The notes beneath the pieces are model-generated. The model had not been told where the DNA came from. It ran no database searches and was given only the letters and a program-made list of their open reading frames with translations. This document shows, in pieces, positions 52,404 to 62,442 of a DNA stretch of 64,000 nt. The translations under genes were made by a program, and so were the position numbers. Position 1 is the first letter of the stretch. Each line of letters starts with the position of its first letter. Location: NCBI RefSeq assembly GCF_009902005.1, contig NZ_WUTT01000001.1, positions 2,986,805 through 3,050,804 on the forward strand. The letters are read 5' to 3'. Origin of the DNA: Halomonas alimentaria. Its GTDB lineage: Bacteria; Pseudomonadota; Gammaproteobacteria; Pseudomonadales; Halomonadaceae.

Positions 52404-53660
52404 TTAAAGCTTGAACTCCGGTAGCTTGCGTTCGACCCGGTGCTTGGCCAGCTTCGCCACGCGGGGCAGGCCGTTGTCGAACGGGGGGAAGTCCTCGCCC
52501 TGGATCAGCGGCGAGAGGTAGGTGCGGCACGCTTCGGTAATGCCGAAGCCATCCTCGCTGATGAAGTCCCGAGGCATGAACTTCTCGCGGTTAGCGATCT
52601 CGGCCAGCGGAGCGGCCTCGATGCGCCAGGCGTAGGGCGCGTCGGAGATACGCTTGATTGCCGGCATCATCGCGTTCTTGCCCTCGATGGCCAGCTCCAC
52701 GGCCTTCGCGCCTACCGCATAGGCCTGTTCGACGTCGGTCCTGGAGGCCAGGTGACGAGCGGCGCGCTGCAGGTAGTCGGCCACTGCCCAGTGGTACTTG
52801 TAACCCAGGTCCTGCTTGACCATGCCGGCCAGGGTCGGTGCCACGCCGCCCAGTTGGCGATGGCCGAAGGCATCGGTGTTGCCGGCGTCGGCGAGGAAGG
52901 TGCCATCCTCGTAGCGTGCACCCTCGGAGACCACGATCACGCAGTAGCCGTACTTCTTCACCGCCTCGTCGACGCGGGCCATGACGGCCTCGCGGTCGAA
53001 GGCGATTTCGGGGAAGATCACCAGGTGGGGCGGCTCGCCCTCGCCCTGGCCGGCGAGTGCCCCGGAGGCGGCAATCCAGCCAGCATGGCGGCCCATTACC
53101 TCGAGCACGAACACCTTGGTGGATGTGGCGCACATGGAGGCGATGTCCAGCGAGGCCTCCAGGGTAGAGGTGGCGATGTACTTGGCCACGCTGCCGAAGC
53201 CGGGTGAGTTGTCGGTGATCGGCAGGTCGTTGTCCACGGTCTTGGGCACGTGGATGGCGGTCAGCGGGTAGCCGAGCTTCTCGGAGAGCTGGGAGACCTT
53301 CAGGCAGGTGTCGGCGCTGTCGCCGCCACCGTTGTAGAAGAAGTAGCGAATATCGTGGGCACGGAACACCTCGATCAGCCGCTCGTACTGGGCGCGGTGG
53401 CTCTCGATGTCCTTCAGCTTGTAGCGGCAGGAGCCGAAGGCACCCCCCGGGGTATGGCGCAGGGCGGCGATCGCCTCGTCCGATTCCTGGCTGACATCGA
53501 TCAGCTCCTCGGTGAGGGCTCCGATGATGCCATTGTGGCCGGCATAGACCTTGCCGATACGGTCGGGGTGGCGGCGGCAGGCCTCGATCACGCCGCAGGC
53601 GCTGGCGTTGATCACGGCGGTGACGCCGCCGGACTGGGCGTAGAAGGCATTGTGGGCCAT
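52404..53660 (-). CDS. pfp: 6-phosphofructokinase, PPi-dependent type
   Basis: A 418-residue phosphofructokinase. The loop that selects the phosphoryl donor reads GGGDS, with Asp at the position that is Gly in ATP enzymes, and the following motif is PKTVDND, with Lys in place of Gly. Both changes mark PPi-using enzymes. The third base of the GGDDS motif is Gly here rather than Asp. EVMGRHAGWIA is intact. It would let glycolysis use PPi reversibly. It converges on the kinase fusion gene. Confidence 0.9.
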   Translation of the reverse strand: MAHNAFYAQSGGVTAVINASACGVIEACRRHPDRIGKVYAGHNGIIGALTEELIDVSQESDEAIAALRHTPGGAFGSCRYKLKDIESHRAQYERLIEVFRAHDIRYFFYNGGGDSADTCLKVSQLSEKLGYPLTAIHVPKTVDNDLPITDNSPGFGSVAKYIATSTLEASLDIASMCATSTKVFVLEVMGRHAGWIAASGALAGQGEGEPPHLVIFPEIAFDREAVMARVDEAVKKYGYCVIVVSEGARYEDGTFLADAGNTDAFGHRQLGGVAPTLAGMVKQDLGYKYHWAVADYLQRAARHLASRTDVEQAYAVGAKAVELAIEGKNAMMPAIKRISDAPYAWRIEAAPLAEIANREKFMPRDFISEDGFGITEACRTYLSPLIQGEDFPPFDNGLPRVAKLAKHRVERKLPEFKL

Positions 53661-53845
53661 GGGGCTTGTCTGCTCCTGGTCGTCGCTGCTGTTCGGGTTG
53701 AATGGGGCGAAAGTCGAAGGATTCTAGCCGAAAGCCCTTCCCGCTGCACCCGGGCGAGCTGGAGGGGCTCGTTGGGGCCATGCTAGTCTCCCCCCTCTGC
53801 GTGCCGCGCCGATGCGGCCACCGACCCCATGCTGGAGCGAGCCCC

Positions 53846-55237
53846 ATGCACCTTCACATCCTCGGAATCTGCGGCACCTTCATGGGCAGCCTGGCGCTGC
53901 TGGCCCGGGAGCTGGGCCATACGGTCAGCGGCTCGGATGCGGGCGTCTATCCGCCCATGAGTACCCAGCTCGAGGAGGCCGGCATCGCCCTGTGTGAAGG
54001 ATATTCACCCACCAATCTCGAGCCGCGCCCCGACCTGGTGGTGATCGGCAACGCATTGTCGCGGGGCAATCCCGAGGTGGAGGCGGTGCTCGATGCGCGC
54101 CTCCCCTACGTCTCCGGCCCCCAGTGGCTGGCCGAGCACGTACTTCCGGGCCGGCGGGTGATCGCCGTGGCCGGCACTCACGGCAAGACCACCACGGCGA
54201 GTCTGGTTGCCTGGCTGCTGGAGTCGGCAGGAGTGGCGCCGGGCTTCCTGATCGGCGGCGTGCCGCGCAACTTCGGCGTTTCGGCACGCCTCGGCGCTGC
54301 GGATGCGCCCTTCGTGGTGGAGGCCGACGAGTACGACACCGCCTTCTTCGACAAGCGCTCCAAGTTCGTTCATTACCGCCCCGAGATCGCCGTGCTGGGC
54401 AACCTGGAGTTCGACCACGCCGATATCTTCGAGGACCTGGCCGCCATCGAGCGCCAGTTCCACCATCTGGTGCGCACCGTGCCGGGCAAGGGGCTGCTGC
54501 TGGTGGCCGACGATGAACCGGCGCTGGAGCGCGTGTTGGCCATGGGGGCCTGGACTCCGGTGGTGCGCTTCGGCGAGGCCGCCGAGAGCCCCTGGAGGTT
54601 CGAGCTGGAGCGCGACGACGCCTCACGCTTCCGGGTGATCCATCAGGAGGGCCAGGGCAAGGAAAGCGTCAACGAGGATGCGGTGGTCGACTGGCCGCTG
54701 ACCGGTCGCTACAACGCCCGCAACGCCCTGGCGGCGCTGGCCGCCGCCCACGCCTGTGGAGTGGATCCGGCCCGCGGTGCCGCGGCCCTGGCGCGTTTCG
54801 AGTCGCCTCGGCGGCGCCAGGAGCTGCGCGGGGAGGTGGCCAATATCCAGGTGATCGACGACTTCGCCCACCACCCCACGGCCATCGCCGCCACCCTCCA
54901 GGGACTACGGGCCGCCACTGCCCGGGGCCGGCTGTTGGCAGTGGTCGAGCCACGCTCCAATACCATGCGTCTGGGCACTTTGCGTGAGCGCCTGGCGGAA
55001 AGCGTGGCTGCCGCCGATGTCGCCTTCTGGTATCGCCCCGAGGGACTGGACTGGCCGCTGGAGCCGATCATCGCGGCGAGCCCGGTGCCGGCACATCTGG
55101 AGCAGGACCTGGACGCCCTGGTGGCGGCCCTGGTCGCCGAGGCCAGGCCCTATGACCGTATCGTGGTGATGTCCAATGGCGGCTTCGGTGGCATCCACGA
55201 GAAGCTGCTGGTGGCATTGGAGGTGGCCCATGGCTGA
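53846..55237 (+). CDS. mpl: UDP-N-acetylmuramate:L-Ala-gamma-D-Glu-meso-DAP ligase
   Basis: A 463-residue Mur-ligase family enzyme that recycles the murein tripeptide onto UDP-MurNAc. It starts [23 protein letters not shown], has the ATP loop [37 protein letters not shown] and [14 protein letters not shown] 53846 matches the family N-terminus; earlier in-frame starts add unrelated sequence. It overlaps ubiX by 8 bp. Confidence 0.96.
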   Translation: MHLHILGICGTFMGSLALLARELGHTVSGSDAGVYPPMSTQLEEAGIALCEGYSPTNLEPRPDLVVIGNALSRGNPEVEAVLDARLPYVSGPQWLAEHVLPGRRVIAVAGTHGKTTTASLVAWLLESAGVAPGFLIGGVPRNFGVSARLGAADAPFVVEADEYDTAFFDKRSKFVHYRPEIAVLGNLEFDHADIFEDLAAIERQFHHLVRTVPGKGLLLVADDEPALERVLAMGAWTPVVRFGEAAESPWRFELERDDASRFRVIHQEGQGKESVNEDAVVDWPLTGRYNARNALAALAAAHACGVDPARGAAALARFESPRRRQELRGEVANIQVIDDFAHHPTAIAATLQGLRAATARGRLLAVVEPRSNTMRLGTLRERLAESVAAADVAFWYRPEGLDWPLEPIIAASPVPAHLEQDLDALVAALVAEARPYDRIVVMSNGGFGGIHEKLLVALEVAHG

Positions 55238-55850
55238 GGGTTTTGCATCCCCGGTCACGGTGGCGCTGACCGGTGCCTCCGGTGCCCAGTACGGGCTGCG
55301 CCTGATCGAGGCGCTGGTGGCGGCGGACCATGAAGTGTGGGTGATGATCTCCAAGGCGGCCCATCTGGTGATCGCCACAGAGACCGACGGCGAACTGCCC
55401 GCCCGGCCCGAGCGACTGGCCGCGGCTCTCACGGAACGCAGTGGGGCCCGGCCAGGCCAGATCCGCTGCTTCGGCCGTGAGGAGTGGATGGCACCGGTGG
55501 CCTCCGGCTCCGGGGCGCCATCCGCCATGGTGGTTTGCCCTTGTTCTACCGGGACCCTCTCGGCGGTGGCGACGGGAGCCAGCAACAACCTGATCGAGCG
55601 TGCAGCCGACGTGGCCCTCAAGGAGCGGCGTCGCTTGATTCTGGTGCCCCGCGAAACGCCACTTTCGGCGATCCACCTCGAGCACATGCTCAACCTGACG
55701 CGCCTGGGGGCGGTGATCCTGCCCGCTGCGCCGGGGTTCTATCACAAGCCCGCATCGATAGACGACCTGATCGACTTTATCGTGGCGCGAATCCTCAATC
55801 AGCTCGGCATCGAGCACCGCCTGATGCCGCGCTGGGGCGAGGGCGCGTAA
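55230..55850 (+). CDS. ubiX: flavin prenyltransferase UbiX
   Basis: A 206-residue enzyme making prenylated FMN, the cofactor of the UbiD decarboxylase in ubiquinone synthesis. It has [63 protein letters not shown] and [20 protein letters not shown] precedes ATG 55230. mpl-ubiX is a familiar gammaproteobacterial pair. Confidence 0.96.
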   Translation: MAEGFASPVTVALTGASGAQYGLRLIEALVAADHEVWVMISKAAHLVIATETDGELPARPERLAAALTERSGARPGQIRCFGREEWMAPVASGSGAPSAMVVCPCSTGTLSAVATGASNNLIERAADVALKERRRLILVPRETPLSAIHLEHMLNLTRLGAVILPAAPGFYHKPASIDDLIDFIVARILNQLGIEHRLMPRWGEGA

Positions 55851-55908
55851 GCGAAGCGTCACCCATCCCTGCCACCCTGGACTCCTGCCGCTACACCAAG
55901 GAACTGGC

Positions 55909-56532
55909 ATGCTGAACCTCTCACTGCTCTCGGTCTTCGTGCCGACATTCTTCCTCGTCTCCCTTACCCCCGGAATGTGTATGACCCTGGCCATGGTGCT
56001 GGGCATGACCCAGGATGTTCGCCGCAGCCTGTGGATGATGGCCGGGGAGCTGGTCGGGGTGGGACTGGTGGCTGCGGCGGCAGGCGCCGGGGTGGCGGCC
56101 CTGATGCTCCGCCAGCCGGAGCTCTTCGCGCTGTTCAAGTGGCTGGGCGGTGCCTACCTGGCCTATCTGGGCATCATGATGTGGCACTCCCGGGGGCGCA
56201 TGGCGATCCCCGAGGAGGGGCTTGCGGTGGCGCCCGCCGGGCGCGTGCAGCTGGCCACCCAGGGCTTCGTCACCGCGGTAGCCAATCCCAAGGGGTGGGC
56301 CTTCTTCGTGGCACTGCTGCCCCCCTTCCTCGATGCCGAGCGGGCCCTGGCCGGCCAGCTCGTCGTGTTGGTGGCGCTGATCCTGACCATCGAGTTCATC
56401 TGCCTGCTGCTCTACGCCACCGGCGGCAGCCGCCTGCGCCGCCTGCTGTCGCGAGGCGGAAGCGTGCGCCTGCTCAACCGCATCGCCGGCACTCTGATGG
56501 TGGGCGTTGGCCTGTGGCTGGCCCTGGGATAG
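55909..56532 (+). CDS. LysE/RhtB-family amino-acid exporter
   Basis: A 207-residue inner-membrane protein with six hydrophobic segments. The N-terminal FFLVSLTPGMCMTLAMVLG motif and GFVTAVANPKGWAFFVALLPPF match the LysE/RhtB superfamily. The substrate (homoserine, threonine or others) cannot be told from the sequence. It is likely a single gene, 58 bp after ubiX. Confidence 0.9.
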   Translation: MLNLSLLSVFVPTFFLVSLTPGMCMTLAMVLGMTQDVRRSLWMMAGELVGVGLVAAAAGAGVAALMLRQPELFALFKWLGGAYLAYLGIMMWHSRGRMAIPEEGLAVAPAGRVQLATQGFVTAVANPKGWAFFVALLPPFLDAERALAGQLVVLVALILTIEFICLLLYATGGSRLRRLLSRGGSVRLLNRIAGTLMVGVGLWLALG

Positions 56533-56606
56533 GCAGCCACAAGCCTCGAGGAGCGAGTGACAAGCAAATCCTCTTTGGATTTGGCATAAGTAGCCGGATC
56601 CTTGCC

Positions 56607-56676
56607 TTGCAGCTTGCAGCTTGCAGCTTGCAGCTTGCAGCTTGCAGCTTGCAGCTTGCAGCTTGCAGCTTGCAGC
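56607..56676. repeat. heptamer array TTGCAGC x10
   Basis: Ten perfect head-to-tail copies of TTGCAGC (GCTGCAA on the minus strand). The array touches the TAA stop of the DedA-PAP2 gene. A sister array of TTCCAGC is at 39833-39867. Confidence 0.97.
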
Positions 56677-58080
56677 TTATACCGGTGGCAGCCAGGCGAT
56701 GCGTGCGGTTGCCAGGGTAAGCGATGCAGTGACCAGCCAAGGCCAGGGGCAGGGAGCGAGAGGGGGCCGTTCCCGCGTCTGCCAGGAGAGCTGTACCAGG
56801 GCGCAGGCCACCAGCCCCAGCAGGGCGCCACCGATCAAGTCGCTGAACCAGTGCACGCCGATCACCAGACGCGACAGCGCCATCAGGGTGGAAGCCAGGA
56901 TTGCGCCCCAGTAGACCCAGTGACGCCAGGCCGGGGCCAGCTCCCGGGCGGCGAAGGCGGCGGCCAGACCGAACAGGACCACCGCACTGGAGGCGTGGGC
57001 GCTCGGGTAGGAGAAGGAGTCCGCCAGGTGGCTGGGGGCATCGGGCCGCGGCCGCGTGAACAGTGCCTTGCCCAGGGTGTTGAGCAGGGCGATACCTACC
57101 AGCCCTCCGGTGATGTGCCAGAAGGCATCCAGGCGCCGCCGCCACACCAGCCACACGCCCCAGGGCAGGCTCAGTGCCACCACGCCGAGCAGGTCGCCGA
57201 TGCGTGCCAGTCCCTCGCTGACGAGAGTCAGGGCGGGGAAGGCGAGTCCTTCGAAAAGGGCCTTGGCCTGGAGATCCATGGGTAACGGGCCATGCAAGTC
57301 ATCCTGCATCACCAGCAGGGTCCAACCCGATACCCCGCCCAGGGCCAGTATCAGCAGCATCAGGCTGGCCAGGGGGACCTCGCCGCTGCCGCTCTGGCGC
57401 AGCCACAGGGTGCGCAGCAGGGGGTGACGCCGGGCCAGACCGGCGGTCAAGCGGTAGACACGTCCGCGCCTGCCGGCGTGGTGGCGCAGCCAGGAGAAGG
57501 TCACCGCCAGCACCAGCAGCATCACGACCATCACCGCCAGCGGCTTCTTGAGCGCCGGCGGCACCTCGAGCAGCTGCTCCCAGGTGCGTCCCAGCAGGTA
57601 GCCTGGCAGCACATAGGCGGGGGCCCATAGCGCTGCGGAGGCGAGGTTGGCCCAGGTGAAGGTGCGCGGCGACATGCGCAGCATGCCGGCGATCAGCGGC
57701 ACCATGGGCCTAACCGGCCCTACGAAGCGTCCCAGAAACACCGACAGCACGCCGTAGCGCTGGAAGAAGCGTGCCCCTCTGGCCAGGAACTCCGGATGGC
57801 GAGATAGCGGCCAGCGCCGTGTAACGCGCTCGCGCTGAGTGTAGCCGAGCACGAAGCTGGCGCCGTCGCCCACGATTGCGCCCAGGAAGGCGGCGAACAG
57901 GGTCGCCGGCAGGGCCAGCTCCTGGTGGCCGGCCATGGAGGCGGCAGCGGTGATCAGTAGTACGCCAGGTACCAGGACGCCCACCAGCGCCAGGGATTCC
58001 AGCATGGCGATACCGGCGATGATCAGCAGCAGCAGCCCCGGCGACGGAGTGAGCTGGTAGAGCAGCTGGGCAAGGTTCAT
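56677..58080 (-). CDS. DedA-PAP2 phosphatase fusion membrane protein
   Basis: A 467-residue polytopic protein. Residues about 10-200 are a DedA/SNARE-associated domain (GAIVGDGASFVLGYTQRERV, FLGRFVGPVRPMVPLIAGM). Residues about 270-440 are a PAP2 phosphatase domain with KALFTRPRPDA, SYPSAHASSAV and SRLVIGVHWFSDLIGGALLG, so the three catalytic motifs KX6RP, PSGH-like PSAH and SRX5HX3D are present. It probably flips and dephosphorylates lipid phosphates such as undecaprenyl pyrophosphate or phosphatidate. The substrate is not known. Confidence 0.92.
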   Translation of the reverse strand: MNLAQLLYQLTPSPGLLLLIIAGIAMLESLALVGVLVPGVLLITAAASMAGHQELALPATLFAAFLGAIVGDGASFVLGYTQRERVTRRWPLSRHPEFLARGARFFQRYGVLSVFLGRFVGPVRPMVPLIAGMLRMSPRTFTWANLASAALWAPAYVLPGYLLGRTWEQLLEVPPALKKPLAVMVVMLLVLAVTFSWLRHHAGRRGRVYRLTAGLARRHPLLRTLWLRQSGSGEVPLASLMLLILALGGVSGWTLLVMQDDLHGPLPMDLQAKALFEGLAFPALTLVSEGLARIGDLLGVVALSLPWGVWLVWRRRLDAFWHITGGLVGIALLNTLGKALFTRPRPDAPSHLADSFSYPSAHASSAVVLFGLAAAFAARELAPAWRHWVYWGAILASTLMALSRLVIGVHWFSDLIGGALLGLVACALVQLSWQTRERPPLAPCPWPWLVTASLTLATARIAWLPPV

Positions 58081-58113
58081 GACAGGCCTCCCGGGGCCGG
58101 AGCGAGCAGGGGC

Positions 58114-59040
58114 TCAGCCATCGGCGAGGCGTCGTGTGGTGGCATCCAGGCGGTGCTTGAGTGCCATGATGGTCTGTCCGGGGGAGTGGGCGCAGGTGGC
58201 GCCGCGTACCTCCAGGCCCCCGGTGTCGTTCAGCATGGCGCCGGCCGCCGCTTCCTCGATGCGCTGGCGCACCAGCAGGGCCCCGCTCTCGGTGGTGTCG
58301 GGAAGCACCAGCCAGAAGTCGGCTCCGCCGATGCGGCCCAGCAGGTCGTGGTCTCGACTGTACTCCGCCACCGTCCTGCAGAAGGCGTCCAGCAGGGCCA
58401 GTCGGGCGGGGGTTCCGAACTGTTCATCGGCCACCTCCAGCTGTGGGAGGTGCATCACCACCACGGCGAGTCGCTGGTCCAGCAGCCCGGCACGCTCCAC
58501 CTCGCTCTCCAGTCGTTCGAGCAGTGGCGCCGACCTCAGGGCGGTGCACTCCTCGTCGCGGGGGTCGGTGGCCATCAGCAGGGCCCGTTGGTGGCGTATT
58601 CCCCAGGGGGCGAGCCCGGCGGCGAACACCAGCGTCAGGTAGGCGAGTGACAGCGGTAATGACAGGCCGCCGTCGGCCAGCAGCAGCCAGATCGGCGCCA
58701 GGGTCAGGTTGAGCAGCGTGGCCGGTCCAAGCGGCAGGAGGAGGAAGGTCAGCACTGCCGGGAGTCCCAGCCACAGCAGTGCCAGATGGCCTTCTCCCGG
58801 CAGGGTGGTGGCGACTATCAGGTAGCCGCAGATCAGCACCAGGTAGGCCGAGAGGCGTGCCGTCTCCTGCTGACCCAGGCGCATCAGCGCGGCGGTCAGC
58901 AGCAGGGGTGCGAGCAGGGCCGGCAGCAGGATCTGCGTGTAGTCGCCGACCAGGTAGTGCCATAGCGCCTGGCCGAGCAACAGCACGGCTCCCAGCGCAT
59001 AAAGCCCTGCCAGCAGGCGTGGGGTATCAGGTATCGGCAT
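58114..59040 (-). CDS. membrane protein with degenerate GGDEF-like domain
   Basis: A 308-residue protein. The N-terminal 150 residues form about six membrane helices (MASE-like). A C-terminal region of about 130 residues follows the GGDEF fold (LAVVVMHLPQLEVADEQFG ... LLGRIGGADFWLVLPDTTESGALLVRQRIEEA). The signature GGDEF reads GGADF (228-232), so cyclase activity is unlikely; such domains often act as sensors. Its start overlaps the end of the next upstream gene by 14 bp on the same strand. Confidence 0.75.
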   Translation of the reverse strand: MPIPDTPRLLAGLYALGAVLLLGQALWHYLVGDYTQILLPALLAPLLLTAALMRLGQQETARLSAYLVLICGYLIVATTLPGEGHLALLWLGLPAVLTFLLLPLGPATLLNLTLAPIWLLLADGGLSLPLSLAYLTLVFAAGLAPWGIRHQRALLMATDPRDEECTALRSAPLLERLESEVERAGLLDQRLAVVVMHLPQLEVADEQFGTPARLALLDAFCRTVAEYSRDHDLLGRIGGADFWLVLPDTTESGALLVRQRIEEAAAGAMLNDTGGLEVRGATCAHSPGQTIMALKHRLDATTRRLADG

Positions 59041-59905
59041 CGGGCGTCGCTCCTTGCGTCGCGCTACGAGTGGTGGCCTGCTTCTCCAGGGCGCGGAACT
59101 CCTCGGTCAGCGAGTGGGTGCTTGTCAGCGGCACTGCCCTCACGCGCTCCACCTCGCCCAGGCGCTGCAGCAGAGTCGCGCGCCTGCTGGCCGCCTGGGC
59201 GGCGTCGCGACAGACCAGCAGGGCCGCCAGGGTACGGCCATCGAGTCGATAGCAATGCTCGAACCGTCGGGTCATCTCGCACAGTTGCCTGGCCACCTGC
59301 CAGAGGTGACGCCGCCGGGTGCGCACCAGCAGCAGTTCGGCATAGGTCCCGTCGCGCTCGGCGCGGCCGCGTTCCCGGGCCAGGTCACGGGCCAGGCTGG
59401 CGCCAGGCCAAAGGCGCAGCCCCGGCTCCAGGCTGACACGTCCCCTGGCCTGGCCATGCAGAGGTATCAGCCGGCGTGCCCGGGCGAGGCCGAGTGCCAG
59501 CAGCAGGGCGAGCACCAGGCCGGCGGCCAGTGCCTGTTCGACGGGCAGCAGGCGTGCCACCCAAGCCCAGGAGAGGGTGGCCAGCAGCACGTTGAGGGCG
59601 GCCATCCAGGCGGGCTGGGGCAGCATCACCAGGGCGGCCCATCCCCATAGCCAGAAGGGATAGTGTTCGGCGGATGTCCACAGCAGGGCACCGAGGAGCA
59701 GGCTGGGCAGCAACTGCCAGGGCACCAGGGGAGGGCGGCGATGGCTGAACTCGACCAGACCGGCACTGATGGCGAGCCAAGCCGCCGCCAGGCCGAGCAG
59801 CATGCCTTCGGAGAAATCGCGGGCGGTCGGCACCATCAGCGCCGGAAGCAGGGCCGCCAGCAGCAGGTTGAGGCGCAACAGGCTGACTTTGTACTTGCTC
59901 TGCAT
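59027..59905 (-). CDS. membrane protein with GGDEF-derived region, partner of the downstream gene
   Basis: A 292-residue protein with about six hydrophobic helices in residues 10-145. A cytoplasmic part follows (AELLLVRTRRRHLWQVARQLCEMTRRFEHCYRLDGRTLAALLVCRDAAQA) that keeps the spacing of a GGDEF fold but shows no GGDEF motif; YRLDGRTLAALL sits where RxGGDEF would be. It overlaps the downstream GGADF protein by 14 bp, and the two share overall layout, so they are probably a divergent tandem pair. Confidence 0.65.
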   Translation of the reverse strand: MQSKYKVSLLRLNLLLAALLPALMVPTARDFSEGMLLGLAAAWLAISAGLVEFSHRRPPLVPWQLLPSLLLGALLWTSAEHYPFWLWGWAALVMLPQPAWMAALNVLLATLSWAWVARLLPVEQALAAGLVLALLLALGLARARRLIPLHGQARGRVSLEPGLRLWPGASLARDLARERGRAERDGTYAELLLVRTRRRHLWQVARQLCEMTRRFEHCYRLDGRTLAALLVCRDAAQAASRRATLLQRLGEVERVRAVPLTSTHSLTEEFRALEKQATTRSATQGATPDADT

Positions 59906-60006
59906 GGTGGCTTACTATGACTCCCTTTCCGCGATGTGCCCACTCGGCGCCAGTATAGCGCCGTTCCGGCACGTTCAGGCCACGCCCACAGGAGATACCC
60001 TCTGGC

Positions 60007-61317
60007 ATGACAGCTCAAGTCCAGCGCGACGGCGCCGCCGCGGCAGGCGCCGAGGAGATCCGCGATATCGAAGCCTACATGACCGGCCTGGGGCAGGCGG
60101 CGCGGCAAGCCGCCGCGGTCCTGCGTCGCACGCCCACCGGGCCCAAGAACGCCGCGCTGCTGGCCATGGCCGAGGCGCTTCAGGCCTCACGGAGCGAGGT
60201 GCTGGCGGCCAATGCCAGGGACCTTGAGTGTGGGCGAGAGAGCGGCCTGGACGCCGCCCTGCTCGACCGTCTGGCCCTGGATGAGGGCCGCATCGACGCG
60301 ATGATCGAGGGGCTCACCCAGGTGGCGGGCCTGCCCGATCCGGTGGGCGAGGTCGATGGCCTGCGCGCTCGGCCCAGCGGCATCCAGGTCGGCCAGATGC
60401 GTGTGCCCCTGGGGGTGATCGGCATCATCTACGAGTCGCGCCCCAACGTCACCCTCGAGGCGGCCAGCCTGTGCCTCAAGTCAGGCAATGCCGCCATCCT
60501 GCGCGGCGGCTCCGAGGCGCGCGACTCCAATGCCGCCATCGCCGCCTGCATCCGCCAGGGGCTGGCTGCCGCGGGACTCCCCGAGGGGGCCGTGCAGGTG
60601 GTGGCCACTACCGATCGTGCCGCCGTGGGCCGCCTGATCGCCATGCCCGAGTTTGTCGACGTGATCATCCCGCGTGGCGGCAAGTCGCTGATCGAGCGCA
60701 TTTCCCGCGAGGCCCGGGTCCCGGTGATCAAGCACCTCGATGGTGTCTGCCACGTGTACCTGGACGCCACCGCCGATCCCGACAAGGCGCTGGCCATCGC
60801 GGTGAATGCCAAGACCCATCGCTACGGTACCTGCAACACCATGGAGACCTTGCTGGTGGATGCGCCGCTGGCCGAGTCGCTGCTGCCGAAGCTGGCCGCG
60901 GCCTACGCCGAGCATGGCGTCGAGTTGCGTGGCTGCGAGCGCACCCGGGAAGTCCTCCCGGATGTGGTGGCGGCCGGCGAGGAGGACTGGCACGCCGAGT
61001 ACCTGGCCCCGGTGCTGGCGATCCGCGTGGTCGACGGTATCGAGGCCGCCATGGCGCATATCGAGCGCTACGGTTCCCATCACACCGATGCCATCGTCAC
61101 CGAGTCCTGGACCCTGGCCCGGCGCTTCATGGCCGAGGTGGACTCCAGTTCGGTGATGGTCAACGCCTCGACCCGTTTCGCCGACGGTTTCGAGTACGGA
61201 CTGGGCGCCGAGATCGGCATCTCCACCGACAAGCTGCACGCCCGCGGCCCGGTGGGGCTCGAGGGTCTCACCACCCGCAAGTACGTGGTGCTGGGCGACG
61301 GCCAGGTTCGCCAGTGA
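60007..61317 (+). CDS. proA: gamma-glutamyl phosphate reductase
   Basis: A 436-residue enzyme of proline synthesis reducing gamma-glutamyl phosphate to the semialdehyde. It has [34 protein letters not shown], the catalytic Cys in [16 protein letters not shown] and [12 protein letters not shown] near the end. It overlaps the nadD GTG start by 4 bp. Proline is also a compatible solute relevant to a halophile. Confidence 0.97.
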   Translation: MTAQVQRDGAAAAGAEEIRDIEAYMTGLGQAARQAAAVLRRTPTGPKNAALLAMAEALQASRSEVLAANARDLECGRESGLDAALLDRLALDEGRIDAMIEGLTQVAGLPDPVGEVDGLRARPSGIQVGQMRVPLGVIGIIYESRPNVTLEAASLCLKSGNAAILRGGSEARDSNAAIAACIRQGLAAAGLPEGAVQVVATTDRAAVGRLIAMPEFVDVIIPRGGKSLIERISREARVPVIKHLDGVCHVYLDATADPDKALAIAVNAKTHRYGTCNTMETLLVDAPLAESLLPKLAAAYAEHGVELRGCERTREVLPDVVAAGEEDWHAEYLAPVLAIRVVDGIEAAMAHIERYGSHHTDAIVTESWTLARRFMAEVDSSSVMVNASTRFADGFEYGLGAEIGISTDKLHARGPVGLEGLTTRKYVVLGDGQVRQ

Positions 61318-61994
61318 GCGAGCCGTATCCGCCTGCGCAGGACGGCGGTCCGGCCCGTATTGCCATGCTTGGCGGCACCTTCGATCCGGTGCACCTGGGC
61401 CATCTGCGCAGCGCCGTGGAGCTTCGCGAGGCACTGGCCCTCGACCGAGTCCATCTGATTCCCGCCAAGGCCCCGCCGCTGCGCGGGGAGCCTCGGGTGG
61501 CGCCGGAGGAGCGCCTGGCGCTGCTGCGCCTGGGGATCGGCGATACCCCGGGGCTGGTTGCCGACGAACGTGAGCTTGCCCGCGAGGGCCCCTCGTTCAG
61601 CGCCGATACCCTGGCCTCCCTGCGCGAGGAACTGGGGCCCGATGGGCGGCTGGTGATGGCGCTGGGTCATGATGCCTTCCTGCGCCTGGCCGAGTGGCAC
61701 CAGCCTCAGCGGCTGTTCGCGCTGGCCCACCTGGTGGTGGTAGACCGCCCCGATTACGAGGCACCGCTGCCGGTAGCGCTGCGCGAGCTGATTGCCGGGC
61801 GCGAGTGCGAGGATGCCGAGGAGCTGATGGCGCGCCCCGCCGGAGGCCTGCTGCGCGTGCGGCTGCCTTCGCGGATGGCGATCTCGGCGACTGAGCTGCG
61901 TCGGCGCCTGTCCACCGGCCGCAGTGTGCGCTACCTGCTGCCCGAGGCAGTGGAACGGCATATTCTGGCCCACGGTCTCTATCGTCAGGACTGA
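61314..61994 (+). CDS. nadD: nicotinate-nucleotide adenylyltransferase
   Basis: A 226-residue enzyme of NAD synthesis. The ATP motif [17 protein letters not shown] is near residue 18, and the second motif is [23 protein letters not shown] start at 61314 overlaps the proA stop (GTGA). It heads into rsfS as in many gammaproteobacteria. Confidence 0.95.
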   Translation: MSEPYPPAQDGGPARIAMLGGTFDPVHLGHLRSAVELREALALDRVHLIPAKAPPLRGEPRVAPEERLALLRLGIGDTPGLVADERELAREGPSFSADTLASLREELGPDGRLVMALGHDAFLRLAEWHQPQRLFALAHLVVVDRPDYEAPLPVALRELIAGRECEDAEELMARPAGGLLRVRLPSRMAISATELRRRLSTGRSVRYLLPEAVERHILAHGLYRQD

Positions 61995-62079
61995 AGACCG
62001 TTCAGGGCCGAATGGGCCCTGTCAGATGGCGGTCAAGGCGTTACAATGCCCATTCAACGACAGCCTGACAGAAGATCCT

Positions 62080-62442
62080 ATGCATAACGACGCTCTCAAG
62101 ACTCTGGCGGTGGACGCGCTGGAAGAACTCAAGGCCAAGGATATCGTCCAGTTGGACGTCGCACGGCTGACCAGCGTGACCGACCTGATGATCATCGCCA
62201 GCGGCACTTCGACCCGTCACGTTGCCGCTCTGGCCGAGCGGGTGGTCGAGCGTGCCAAGGAGGCAGGCCTGCAGCCACGCGGCGTCGAGGGTGGGGTCGG
62301 TGCGGACTGGGTGCTGGTCGACCTGGGCAGCGTAGTGGTCCATGTGATGCTGCCCGAGACCCGCCAGCTCTATGACCTGGAGCGGCTCTGGGCCGATCTG
62401 CCCAGCGACCTGGAGCCTGAAAACGAGCTGTCCGGCGCATGA
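62080..62442 (+). CDS. rsfS: ribosomal silencing factor RsfS
   Basis: A 120-residue Iojap-family factor that binds L14 and blocks subunit joining. It shows [33 protein letters not shown] and [32 protein letters not shown] 62080 matches the family start [14 protein letters not shown]. It overlaps rlmH by 4 bp. Confidence 0.96.
   Translation: MHNDALKTLAVDALEELKAKDIVQLDVARLTSVTDLMIIASGTSTRHVAALAERVVERAKEAGLQPRGVEGGVGADWVLVDLGSVVVHVMLPETRQLYDLERLWADLPSDLEPENELSGA

Noticed and set aside
39833-56676. CRISPR-like arrays
   Set aside because: The units are 7 bp with no spacers and there are no cas genes, so they are simple tandem repeats.
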